Source: Onchocerca volvulus (Eukaryota > Nematoda > Chromadorea > Rhabditida > Onchocercidae). From it: a stretch of DNA of 64,000 nt. The translations under genes and the position numbers were made by a program. A model generated the notes under the pieces. The model was not told the DNA's origin. It worked only from the letters and a program-made list of their open reading frames with translations, and made no database searches. This document shows, one piece after another, positions 51,957 through 62,679 of this stretch (within the stretch, counting starts at the first letter, position 1; every line of letters starts with the position of its first letter). The DNA lies in NCBI GenBank assembly GCA_000499405.2, contig HG738137.1:15236608-15300607 (forward strand), read 5' to 3'.

Positions 51957-52623
51957 ATGCGATTCAAGTGGACTGTATTATTATTGTTGCTGATGCTACC
52001 AATAATGATAGCTGACATCGATACTTCACTGGAATCTCCACCGAAAGGTTATGAATCCTCAGCTGTTGCTATTTTCCAGCAAATACCTAGAAGTGCTCGA
52101 TTAAAACGAGGATGTTGTTGTGGTGGTGGTCGTGGTCCAAATGTAGTAGTTGTTGACTGCAAAAAGAAAGCAACAGGACAGAAAGAAATGCTCAGGAATT
52201 GGTGGCTGCATGTTAGTTTATTTTTTTTTTTTAATGTATTTCATATATTTTTTTCTGATCTTAAATTTTATCTCTAAAAATAATCCAAAAAAGACAGACG
52301 AAGAATTATTTCAATAATTTTCATCAATAACTCAATTAATATTTTTGTAAAAATTTAGAAGCTAAAAAAAAAATTAAAAAATATTACAGCATTAAATTAT
52401 TATTTGATATTACTGCATATCTATAATAAGAATAAAACTGATAACAATGGTAAGCAAAAAAAAAAAAAAAAAAAAAGAAGAAGAGAAAAGATGAATAATT
52501 AAAGAAAAAAGGACAAATAAGAATTATAAATTGATTAATGCAACAAAATAATAAATTTTACTTCAGATACCGTTATTGCTACTGCCTATGTCAGTGTCGT
52601 GGATGAAAGCGCCACTTTCTTGA
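51957..52623 (+). CDS. Small secreted Cys/Gly-rich precursor, copy C (103 aa)
   Basis: Exon 1 is 51957-52211 (85 codons) and exon 2 is 52567-52623 (18 codons plus TGA), joined CAT|GTTAGT..ACTTCAG|ATA in phase 0. Signal peptide residues 1-20 (MRFKWTVLLLLLMLPIMIA), a pro-region unlike the other copies (ESPPKGYESSAVAIFQQ), basic site RLKR (48-51), then predicted mature GCCCGGGRGPNVVVVDC, a Lys-rich stretch, KEMLRNWWLH, and the shared tail PLLLLPMSVSWMK. ACATTTCAG precedes the ATG by four bases. Four Cys against eight in copy B. No family recognised; the secreted-peptide role is inferred from architecture only. Confidence 0.75.
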
Positions 52624-53789
52624 AATTATACGAAATCATCGTTCAATTACAATATTTCATTCATGTATCAATGTAATCATATAATTAAAATACTGCGAAA
52701 ATTATATTAAATTTTATTTCATTTTTTTTTTTTTTTTTTTAATACAGTTACTTATTAATACAATATAACGGAATTTACCAATAATATAAAAAAATACAAT
52801 GAGATATAGATACACATACAAACACCCGTAAATACAACTATATTAACATTACTTATAGCTTTTGAAATTTCCTAAGAATTATCCAAGCCTAATTGCTCAT
52901 ATTATTGAAAATTTAAAGACGGTATAAAAGTTTGCTACAAGGAAAAACTAATTATTAGAAATAAATGAAATATGAAAGGGATTTGACAATGGATCATTTA
53001 TTTTAAGTTTCATTAATACATATAGCCGATAAATTATCAAAATCATCACACAGCCAATGAATTATCAAAATTATCACACAGTAAGACAATAAACATGAAG
53101 CAAAAAAAAAATTACCGAATTTGAAAAATCAAAAAAAAAAAAAAAGTATTGAGAGGAAAAATTTTTACTTCAAACTCTATCTATTCCCTATTTCTTTCAT
53201 CTTTATTTCACTTTTTGTGTCATGCATAATTTTGAAATATTTTTAACAAGTAATGATTCATCAATGATGTACATTGGAATTATTGCAAAATGATTGCTTA
53301 AACTTTTTCATTCTCAGTATGTTTGATACTCTTTCAGTATTCTGCCATATAGTCTTATAACTATTATAACAGACTTGTTTGAAAATAAAAAACAATTTAA
53401 TTTCGGAGTTTTGGATTTTCTAAAACTTTATTTTGTAATTCTTGCAAGAAATAAAATGATCAGATCAGATGGTGTAAAATTTAATTTAATTTCTTTTGAT
53501 GATATTTTCCGAAATGGATGAAAAATGATACAGTTCAGAGGATTTAATCTATTGATTTGGGCAGATATTGATAAAATGTCACAAAGTTTTATTATGATAG
53601 ACGGGATCTTTACTAATATAAAAATAGGCTGGAAAAAGCTTCATAGAATTCGTTTTTTTTGTGTTGTTTCGATTATCCGTTCAAACATAAATCAAATTGC
53701 ACTGAATTATAAAGTAAAACAATTTAAAATATCTGTTAGAAAGGCATGAAAAATCATATTTTCCATATTCTTATAGCATATTACAGTAG

Positions 53790-54030
53790 TTCATAAAGCT
53801 TGTTTGCAAAAGAATTGTAGCGATAATAATTGATGAATAGATTTCCATAGCCGGTAATATCGAAATAGCAACCGGATAAGTGACAAAAAAAAAAATGCTG
53901 CAAACCCGAAAGTAGCGTCATTAAATGACACATTTTTCGTATTATATCGGATAAACGGAATGCAACTATTCGGAATGCTTTCCAAAATACTCCGGAATCA
54001 ACATAAATATTTTTTACCAGAAAGTTTTCC
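53790..54030 (-). pseudogene. Decayed copy of the orphan exon at 31.67-31.89 kb
   Basis: On the minus strand the copy retains NVSFNDATF and, after a frame break at a poly-T run, FINYYRYNSF. An in-frame TAG interrupts the upstream part, and the GTAAGC donor of the block A copy has become GCAAAC. This indicates loss of function after duplication. Confidence 0.5.
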
Positions 54031-54464
54031 TCCACACAATAAAAATAATTGTATATAACAGAGTTCCGGAAAAGTGAATGATGTACATGTGCTCTTGATA
54101 TAAATGCAAAGCATTTTATCAGTATTTGTATCATTTTTAAGTTTTGAATCAGTCTGTCTTATGCATTTTTTGAAACAAAATTTATCTTTACTTAATTCCT
54201 CATATTATTGCAGTAACAAATTTTTGCCCTTTTTTAATATTTCGGACATATGAAAGCTAGCAATATTTGGTACTGCAGCATAACTGAGAAAATTAATCTT
54301 TATTCAAATTCTGCTTTTAACTTTTACTTCTTCCTAGCAAAACCGTTGTAAATAAAAAAAAAATGAATTCATACATTGAAATCACTTATTATTTTCAAAA
54401 CAACATAATTAAATGGAACAATCTTTAAATATTACCCGAGCATCTTAAAAGATATCATGCTTTA

Positions 54465-54790
54465 AAGCGTTGCACTTCCATATTCGTGTATTTCTTTCAG
54501 AATTGCGCAATTTTGCCTTTAGAGATTGTTATAAAAAAGGAAATAATGAAAAAGAAATATCTAAAATAGAACTCGTGATAATAAACCTAATTCAAGCATC
54601 CAGAACAATTCCTGATTAACATCCATTTATCATAAATCCTATTATCTATTATCACTTGAGATTGTTCCCTTAACTCCATCAATCATCATATTCATTAATA
54701 CAGCCAATTAGTGCGATCATTCCGAATTCCCTGGCAGATTGTTAGCATTAGTTAATATGATGGCTTCTCAAAAATCTTCTATGAAATTTT
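54465..54790 (-). pseudogene. Truncated copy of the last two EXT1-type exons
   Basis: The minus-strand segment 54520-54465 matches the end of the EXT1-type last exon (AAGAAATAxACGxxTATGGAAG), but TTCTGA creates a stop and the first half of the exon and the following intron are deleted (~330 bp relative to 32281-32617). 54560-54760 matches the penultimate exon with several indels. Only the 3' end of the gene was carried in the duplication. Confidence 0.75.
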
Positions 54791-54799
54791 TCAAAAAGA

Positions 54800-55620
54800 A
54801 AAAAAAAAATTAAATCTTATCATTGTTCGGGATTTCGATTTTGGAAGAGCCTTATTATAGTACGGCCGAATTGCGACGTGAAGGCTTTCTTTTGGAGAGG
54901 TTTATTTTGTGCGTGTAGATTATGGGATTGTGATTGGTTAATTTATTGAACGCTAGTTCGATTACCGGAAATTTTGGTCGAGTAAAGCATATTATTTATT
55001 ACTATTTTTGTTATTTTTTATTTTCAGGAGGTTTCTTGGATAAGATACAGGAAATAGAATAAAAGCTTAAAATGATAAAATAGCAGTGATAAGCGAGTAG
55101 ACTGATTGATCAGTTGAGGGTTGAATTATGAACGGATGGATAATTGATGATTGACTTGTTAGAGGCACCTCTGAGAGGGACAGGCGGTGAAGGGAAATTG
55201 TTTGTTAAAGCGAAAAGCGAGAAAAAATATATTTTTTTGTTATAAATTAACATAGCGGATGTGCATGTTACATGATTAACATACCGGATGCGCGTAATCT
55301 TACGTATTATACGTGTTATTAGATTATAAATTAGGTAGCAAATTCATCTCTCATTTTGAGAAAATGTTGAAATTTTTGCATAATACGATGAATTCTTTAT
55401 CTAAAGAATGTTTCATGGAATTTAATTTTATCATTAAATTTAAGACAGAAGAATTTACATATAACTTGGATTTACCGATGTTTAGATTTACCGGATCAAG
55501 AAAACAGATATTTCGAATTAGATATATTAATTTAAATCTTTAAAAGGCAAGTATTTGGAATTCTACTTATAAATTCAAAACATGAAAATTTGTGGATTAT
55601 TTTTCTTTTATATTCTAATA
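54800..55620. other. Unassigned stretch with a 29-bp direct repeat
   Basis: Less AT-rich than its surroundings. Two adjacent copies of ATTAACATAxCGGATGxGC plus tail occupy 55246-55274 and 55275-55304. An open frame at 55313-55543 (76 codons) has no splice signals or recognised motif. Confidence 0.45.
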
Positions 55621-55631
55621 CTGGCTGGCCC

Positions 55632-55703
55632 GGCTATGCTCCTCATGGCCGATCCAGCTATCTATGAGGGCCGACCACGCTTCGCGTGTCCGGCTCCAGC
55701 TAA
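55632..55703 (+). mobile_element. Two stacked Helitron 3' ends
   Basis: First hairpin CGGCTATG-CTCCT-CATGGCCG followed by ATCCAGCTAT. Second hairpin CCACGC/GCGTG around TTC (about 55675-55689), followed by GGCTCCAGCTAA ending 55703. CTAA fits the CTRR rule. The next bases (55704 on) are TCTATATAAAAAG, a typical Helitron 5' end, so one element abuts the next head to tail. Confidence 0.6.
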
Positions 55704-56577
55704 TCTATATAAAAAGAAATGTCAATGTTTGTTTGTTCAAAATCTTAAACCTCCGTAAGTTCCTAAACACGCACATTATCTATATTCAAAATCTTAAATA
55801 TCGGAAATCCTTAACCTATTGCTTTGAAATTTTGACAGAAAGTTGCAGTCGAATACGCGCATGTTCTTAAATATTCATCGATTAATTTCAAATTTTTACG
55901 CGCGTTGCATTCCAATGGGCAAATGCCTTTAAATAACTGAGACGAGCAATTCAAGCTTTTCATTTTTTTTTTTGCTTTGTGAGAAATGTGATTCGTTTAG
56001 TTTTTAATTTGTGGGGAAGGTAATTGCGTTGCACAAATGTCGAGGTCAGGATAAGGTAAAATCAAATATTTCGTTCAAGCAATTTAAGAATTATCTCTCT
56101 GACTTCTATTGTTAGATTGTGTTTTGAATTGCCTCTTTTCCATCAATTTTACGCATTGATCTTAACTGCACAACTGTAAGGATTTTCTCTGAGCTATGTT
56201 GATCGTGAATGCAAACGTCTATCAAATTGGGGATTGCAATCTCTTAAATTGAAATAACGTATCCACTGGAATCATAAGAAATTCGCCACCGATTGCTTTC
56301 AAAATTCTGACACAACCTTGTATTCGAATAGAACATCCTTTTTATATAGATATGCTTATTAAATAAATAAATAAATAAATATATATATATATATATATAA
56401 TCCTCTAGAAATATTCATAATCATCGAGAAACTGCAATAGTTTAGCTTGCGCTATTAATACTCATGAAGATGCGAAACGAGACGGAGTCAAAAAATTCCT
56501 TATTATTAATTATTAATTATCTTTATTTATTATTATTTACCATTATTTATCATTATTATTATTTATCATTATTTATT

Positions 56578-57500
56578 ATTTATTGCGCAGCAGTAAAAAA
56601 TCAATGAAACAAATCTAATGATAAATTTATAAAATAAAAAAGGAGAAAACGACTAAAGGGAAGAAAATCTGACTCGAAATACTAAATTGCTCTTATTGAA
56701 ATCCCTATTTAAAAAATGAGAGAGAAGGGAGCCTTTGTTAGTGCGTGATGATGATGCGTTTTTGTTGGCGCGCGAGGGTCATCAACATTGATCCTAGTTG
56801 AGGGTTACAAAGAAATGATCAAAAATTATTTATTGCGCAAGAGTAAAAAAACAATAATATCAATAAAAGAAATCTAATGATAAATTTATTAAATTAAAAA
56901 GAAGAGAATGACATAAAGCGGAAAAAACCCGAGTTGGGGCATTAAACCACTATCGTTGGAATTCTATATAAAATGATAGAAAAGGGCGCCTTTGTTGACG
57001 CTCTAGGGTAACCGACATTGACCCTAATTGAGGGTTACAAAGGATGAGCTAATTAATTGTTATTATTCAGTATTTGTTGTTTATTATTACTTATTATTAT
57101 TCAGCATTCTGTATTATTATTCATTATTATTTATTTGTTATAATTTATCACTGTTCATTATTCTTTTTTTATTATTTTACCTATTATTAATTAATATTAT
57201 TTACTATTGTTTGTCATTATTTATCATTATTTATTATTATTTATCATTATTTAATATTAATTATTATTTAAAACGCATATTAGTAAAAGAAATCTTATGA
57301 TAAATTTATAAAATAAAAAAAGAAGAAAATGACTAAATGATAAGTTTATAAAATAAAAAGAAGAAAACAGAGTCGGAGCATTAAACAGCTCCCGTTGACA
57401 TTAGCATATAATTTGATAGAAAGAGCGCCTTTGTTAGCGCGTGATGACGATACGCATTTATTGGCGCGCGACGGTCATCACATTGAACCCAGTTTGATTT
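56578..57500 (+). repeat. Three-copy ~230 bp minisatellite with ATT spacers
   Basis: Copies at about 56578-56815, 56825-57045 and 57272-57500 share AGTAAAA.., AATCTxATGATAAATTTAT, a GAGTCGG/CGAGTTGG block, GCATTAAAC.., GCGCCTTTGTT and a GACATTGA/GATCCTAGTTGAGGGTTACA end. (ATT)n-like DNA fills the gap at 57060-57265, where the Tyr/Leu-rich open frame 57028-57300 is an artefact. Confidence 0.8.
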
Positions 57501-57518
57501 CTATTATTATTGTTAACC

Positions 57519-57668
57519 GCATCTTTTACCCAAGGAAATGAGAGAGATGGGGGAAAAAGGAGAATGACAGAAAAAAAGATAGAAGGAGGCTCATCGTATC
57601 TTTTACTCAAGAAGGAGAGAGAGAAAGGTGGGAGAAAAAAGAATAACAGAAAAAAAGGTAGGTGGATC
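57519..57668 (+). repeat. Two-copy ~75 bp purine-rich tandem repeat
   Basis: 57519-57594 and 57597-57668 share GxATCTTTTACxCAAG, GAGAGAGA, GGGGGAAAAA/GGGAGAAAAA, GAATxACAGAAAAAAAG and GGxGGxTC. Non-coding. Confidence 0.75.
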
Positions 57669-57857
57669 CAATAAACTCCATCTCCTCACCTATTTTCAGT
57701 TGTGACGGACCTGACACGTGAAAAAACGTAACCATATTTACTCATAAAGAAATTCGGTAAGAGTGCAAGGTTGTGTCAAAATTTGAAAAAAATCGGTTGA
57801 GAACTTCTTGGAGATCGGGCGTAGGTAACAGGTAGCATTTACATTTTTTTATATAGA

Positions 57858-60800
57858 TAAGATTTGCAATTATCACGTTGTTGGAAATTCCTACAGATTT
57901 TTCGCAGTTGAAAACATTGCAGGAAATTTCTCGAAAATTTCAAGAATTCTTGAGAAAAATATACATTGTTAGAACTGATATCATTTCATGTACAAAATTT
58001 TATGTAACATTTCAAATCTGAAATTTCATATCATGTGTTGATAAGAAATTTGAAATTTACTGGCAAAGAAAAGCTCGCAATTTCATAATGAAGAAATTAC
58101 GTCGAACTCAAACAATCGGTTTTCGCATCATGAAATATTCCCAAGAAAGTTTTACATATCCGCACTGATCAATATTTTTCGATATGCCATTAAACAATCA
58201 GTACTTCAAAGATCTTTTCTCTTTTTTATGCATCAGCGACATATGTGCTATCTCATCAGCTTTTTACATATTAGTAGCATTTAATTAATTTGATCAAAAA
58301 TTTCAATCTGAGACAAAAGGGATTTCCGTTCTTGCCCTTTTATCGAGTTCTACTGCACTCTCTCTGCTGTCGTGAGCTCTAATTTTTATGGAATTCATCG
58401 TTTCCAGAAATCACTAGAAAAATCTAATCGAAATGAGTAAACATGTGCTAATTTGCTTAAGTTATTTGAATTTCATAACATTCTCTACATCGTTACGCAT
58501 TTAATCAATCAACAATCAACAGATAATCAATTAATTTGTCAGTTTATCTGGTCCATTTCTCATTTTCTAAGCCATTTACTTATTTCAGATTTCTACAGAG
58601 ATATTGTCGCTGTTTCCTTCTGATCGTGACAAAATTGTAGGGATGAAATTCTGCTTTTCAGTATTCCCAGGTTTCTTCAATTTTCTTGTTTCACTCACTT
58701 GGAAACAAATCTAAAACTTGGGTAATTAAACCTTTATCATACGAATTTGTTAACCGACAAAAACAGCAATTATATCAACAACAATTATATCAACAATACA
58801 ATTTCGATAATATCAAATTGACAACTTCCATGAAGAGAACATATCCATTCTTTTAATTATAATTTTTGATAAGGACGAAGATTTCACTGATTCTTTATTT
58901 CAAATCATCGATTACTGCTGGACTGAGTTACATTTTCTTTTCCTATAATTTAATATTTGAAGCATGGATACGAATCCCTCCTTTCACTTGATCAATTGCT
59001 TTTTCTAAACGCCACTTCAACTTATTCCGCAGACTACAAACAATTTTTTCTTTTTTTTGATACATCTCTTTTAGAATTCATGCAGGTAAATTTGCTTCAA
59101 TTGTTAGTTTTTTATACTTTAACTTTCTCTTTGACATTTTGAGTTTTGAAATATGTTTGAAATACGAAATCTTTTTTTATTGAATTATTAATTGTGTTAT
59201 TTCATTCCGAAGAATTAATTTCCATTCTATCCTAAAGTGAGAAATTCGATTGAAATTCACTTCCACGACTAGTTTTTTGTGATTTTAATTATACATTTTT
59301 TAGAAGATTACTTAAGTGCGAATATATGTGAGTAGTTCTTTCGCTTTTTGTTGTAGCTTTAATTTTTTCTCTTCTATTATATTGATCAAAAGATTGTCGG
59401 AATATTAAGCTTATCACTTTCTAAATGGTTTTGCTTTACGTAATCTGGTATGAATACAATGTTATATTCCGTTAAAATGTTCTTTAGCGATTACAATTCA
59501 TACATCTATGTGATTGTTGGCAAAGTATTATCCATGAGAAATTAATACATATTTCTTGCTTTTTTACCAAATAATTTTCCGATCTTATACCATCCAGTAG
59601 TCACATACTGTTTTGTTAAAATAAATGGAACAGATCTATTCCCTGAAAAAAAAAATGAATTTTAATATTAGTTTCTCAGGTTTGTTTCTCTTCACTTTAT
59701 TTTTATACATTTATCTGGGTATTTGGATAATTTAGAAAATAAATTCAGACTCAATCTTTTGAAATGAAGTGGGATTTTGTCATGCCAGAAATATCTTTTT
59801 AGCAGAAATTTAAAGTAACATTCTTTTTTTTTTTGTTAAGTATATGTTCAGTGCAATTAGTGAAAATTTGTGATCTGTAACTTGAAGCTGGAAAATTGTA
59901 CTTCAAAATGCTGATAAATTGAAATATATATTCGTTAAATGCGATAATCTCTGCAAAAACTTAAGATTTGTATTTTAGACCGCAACATTCTTTTAAATAT
60001 AATATAATAGGATTGAAGTGTATTTTGCTATCTAAAACTAATCCGTATATCATCGGACTTTATTTATTTCACCTCTTCATTAATAATCTCCAAAACCTTT
60101 TTCGCTATCCTCTTTTTTCATTTCTGGATTTTTTTTTTTTTTTTTTTCATTACTGCTCATCTTTATAATTATCTTTTTATACCTCACTGTTTATTTCCTT
60201 TATCATTTTGCCTTTGCGAAATTCAATACCACTTAATAAATCGTTTTCACACATTATTCTGCAAATCTAAATTTTATTGAAATTTTATGCAATTTCGTTT
60301 TGAGATACCATGTATAACGATTTTATTTTAGCTTGAAAACAACAAATGAAAGAATAAAATTCTGAGTGTTTATGTCATTTCTTTGCTTACTATATTTAAT
60401 TTAAAAGTTTTATTTCTTTCCCTTTCATTTCAATAAATATGTTTTACTTCTTCAGTAATAATCATCAAAACCATTTCTACTATTCTTTGTTTTTTTCATT
60501 TCTGGATTTCTCTTTTTTCTTTACAGTTGTTTGGACATATTTTATGTGCAGATTCCTGCCAGTTATTTTAAAAAAATATTTGATAGTGAATTAGATTCAA
60601 AAATTTTTACAATTGATCGTTCCTAAAATTGTAATGATACGAAATCATACTACGTTAATGATATAGTTTTCCATTCATCAAGTTTCATTTTGAAATTAAT
60701 TATTTTCACTAGCTTATATTACCAGTTTCAGATTTGGAAGTGAGTGATGCTTTTTATTCTCTAATATTATACGAAGTTACGATTTGACATCATTAAGCTA

Positions 60801-61758
60801 CAGTTAACTGGTTTTCAGCATACTTTGAATTCAGGTGAAAATATAATTATTATTACTATTAGTATTGTTTTATTTAATAAGTTTGTTATTCGAAATATAT
60901 TTTGATAAAGCCTTTCATTTTCGTCATTAAATCATTTTATTTAGAAAAAATTAAAAAGATACTTTCTCGAAAGAGTTATGAATTTTGTTTTTTCGGTTTT
61001 TTTTTAATGAATAATCTTGATTAGAAATAAGATTAATGCTCCCATTAGTGATTTATTTCTACTTCTAGTTTTTGTCTGTCTTCATTTTTGGAATGCTACC
61101 TATATTTTCGCCCACACAATTGTTTGAACATATTTTATGATTAATTCTTGCCAGCCACTTTAAAAAGAAATATTTGATAAAGTACAGATCTAAAAAGAAG
61201 AAAAAAAAAAAGAAATATTTGATAAAGTACAGATCCAACTTAATTACTTTTTTTAATCTTTCCTTAAACCATTTAGTAAGTCATATCAAGAGAAAATGAA
61301 ATTGGATTGCCAGTGTGTCTGTTGTTAAAAAAAAATACATCCGGATGAAATCATTTACTTTATCCAAATGCTTCGAAGATATTATCGTAATAATCTTTAA
61401 ATATACGTCATTCCTCACATTTCCTCGCTGGAGAAAAATTCTGTTGTTAACAAGTTGACGAGAATTTATAATTTTTCATGAAAATCATTTGTGTCTTTAC
61501 ATAATCTCATTTTCAACTTTATTAGCGATTTTAAATGCTGCTTAATGAGTAAATTAAAACTTANGCTTAAAAAAAAAGAAGTTCTCTATTATCATCAGCT
61601 AACTAAAGCACAATCTTATGCGCATCAAAGGCGCATACTTCTGAGACAACAAAGGATCTGTCGGAAATTCCGAGAAATCCCGAGACATCAATTGTTTAAT
61701 TCAACCATTTTTGTTGTGCTGAATTGTTATCTTAATATGTAACCAATAATTCAAATGT
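57858..61758. other. Gene-poor stretch, no firm gene
   Basis: A possible exon at about 58955-59085 (open frame ending CAG|GTAAAT) has no recognised homology. Poly-T-rich open frames (59968-60168) are unlikely to be coding. An ambiguous base (N) is at 61564. TM1-TM2 exons of the downstream receptor would be expected here but I could not identify them. Confidence 0.45.
60064..61240. repeat. Scattered diverged direct repeats
   Basis: 60064-60130 and 60436-60512 share ACxTCTTCAxTAATAATCxxCAAAACC and TTTCATTTCTGGATTT. 60535-60600 and 61127-61195 share ACATATTTTATG..TTCxTGCCAG..AAATATTTGATA. A 24-bp piece (AAATATTTGATAAAGTACAG) is then tandemly repeated at about 61168 and 61215. Confidence 0.65.
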
Positions 61759-62055
61759 TGTAGTCTATTCTACGCGCCAATAAAGGCGCGGTCTCATGTA
61801 TTATTAATGGCGCTTCATTGTAGGTCAAATTCGGTCATTGTCATGTCCCTATAAATAAGCATAATCCTCAGTATAGCCTCATTTTTATGGTTTTTTGTCT
61901 CAAGGTTAGATATTTAGTAGGTCAGGATTTTAGTCTCTTTTAGGATCATTGGAATTGTTGATATAACTGACATTGTAACAGTCATTGTCATTATCGTTGT
62001 CGTATTATCTACGTTTCATGATAAAGGTTTAATTACCCAAGTTTGAGGTGCTACA
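61759..62055 (+). mobile_element. LTR-like element containing SL1
   Basis: The ~297 bp unit begins TGTAG and ends CTACA, a perfect 5-bp inverted terminal repeat of TG..CA type. It has a TATA-type box (CCCTATAAATAAG, about 61847-61859) and, near its right end, GATAAAG followed by the full SL1 22-mer. ATTCAA occurs just outside both ends and may be a target duplication. No internal coding region follows, so it would be a solo LTR. Identification rests on these features alone. Confidence 0.45.
62026..62047 (+). other. Exact SL1 22-mer in genomic DNA, copy 1
   Basis: All 22 bases match the conserved nematode SL1 (GGTTTAATTACCCAAG then TTTGAG), followed by GT. It lies inside the LTR-like unit ending at 62055. 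No Sm site or 3' stem typical of an SL RNA gene follows. Confidence 0.85.
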
Positions 62056-62514
62056 ATTCAACCTTTCGACAACCCAAATCAACGCAACTCCACACAATAC
62101 AAATTCAAGCAAACTCAACACACCAATTCAACGCAAGCGATCTCGAATCGACACAATTCAACGCAACCCAACTCAATCCAGTTCCGAAGATTTCTGGAAG
62201 CCGATCGACCAACTCAACAATCAAATCGCCTAGACTCACTGGTGATATTTGGCTATTAGTTGACATCACTCTCCACAATTGAGAAAAGTTCACGACAGGA
62301 TCTTTCTTGTCTCTACAATGTACCATGAACCCCCATCCACGAAGAAGATGGGATGGGGTCCTGACTACAAAATCATTTCAACTAACAAGCTGCCATCAGC
62401 TCGGTCGAGTGGACCAGCTGGTGATAAACCAATTCTTCTTTTTTACCAAATCTATCTCCCCCCCCCTCTTTTACATTATAATCTCTTCATATTATTATCG
62501 GTATTGTATTGTTA
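62056..62514. other. Spacer with CAAC/CAATTCAACGCAA-type repeats
   Basis: The left third (62056-62185) is an irregular tandem array of AATTCAACGCAA/CTCAACACA motifs. The short open frames over it on both strands are repeat artefacts. The rest shows no recognised feature. Confidence 0.55.
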
Positions 62515-62570
62515 ATATAATTGTTGTAATAATTGTTACGCATGTTGATTCGTAAATTAATCATAATAAA

Positions 62571-62592
62571 GGTTTAATTACCCAAGTTTGAG
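62571..62592 (+). other. Exact SL1 22-mer in genomic DNA, copy 2
   Basis: All 22 bases match SL1. It directly follows AATAAA (62565-62570) and precedes GT. The ~120 bp that follows match the insertion in block A (28400-28500) and end at the splice acceptor of the receptor exon. ATTTTG (62664-62669) and a TGTCGC/GCGACA stem sit where an Sm site and 3' hairpin of an SL RNA might be, but the stem overlaps the receptor exon. Confidence 0.85.
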
Positions 62593-62679
62593 GTTCGTTA
62601 CCAAGTGAATAAACATCAAAATAGAAGAAACTGTGAGAACAGAAGAACAGAATTCAACTTATTATTTTGTCGCTATCAG

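Larger units (their letters stand above)
45883..54800. repeat. Segmental duplication block C
   Basis: The longest and most complete unit. Order: part X (45.88-49.6 kb), Y (about 49.7-50.75 kb), Z plus peptide gene (50.8-52.9 kb), W (53.0-54.5 kb) and worn copies of EXT1-type 3' exons (54.46-54.80 kb). It gives the reference order against which the inversion in block A and the truncation of block B can be read. Confidence 0.75.
55704..57857. mobile_element. Non-autonomous Helitron cluster
   Basis: TCTATATAAAAA-type 5' ends occur at 55704 (plus), 56350 (minus) and 57857 (minus), each next to a GACACAACCTTG or GACAGAAAGTTG-like subterminal motif. The sequence near 55713-55800 also matches the reverse complement of the Helitron 3' region at 44.86-44.93 kb. 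No Helitron protein remains. The cluster contains the minisatellite at 56.58-57.50 kb. Confidence 0.5.

Noticed and set aside
57028..57300. 90-codon Tyr/Leu/Ile-rich open frame.
   Set aside because: It is the translation of an ATT/TATT microsatellite.
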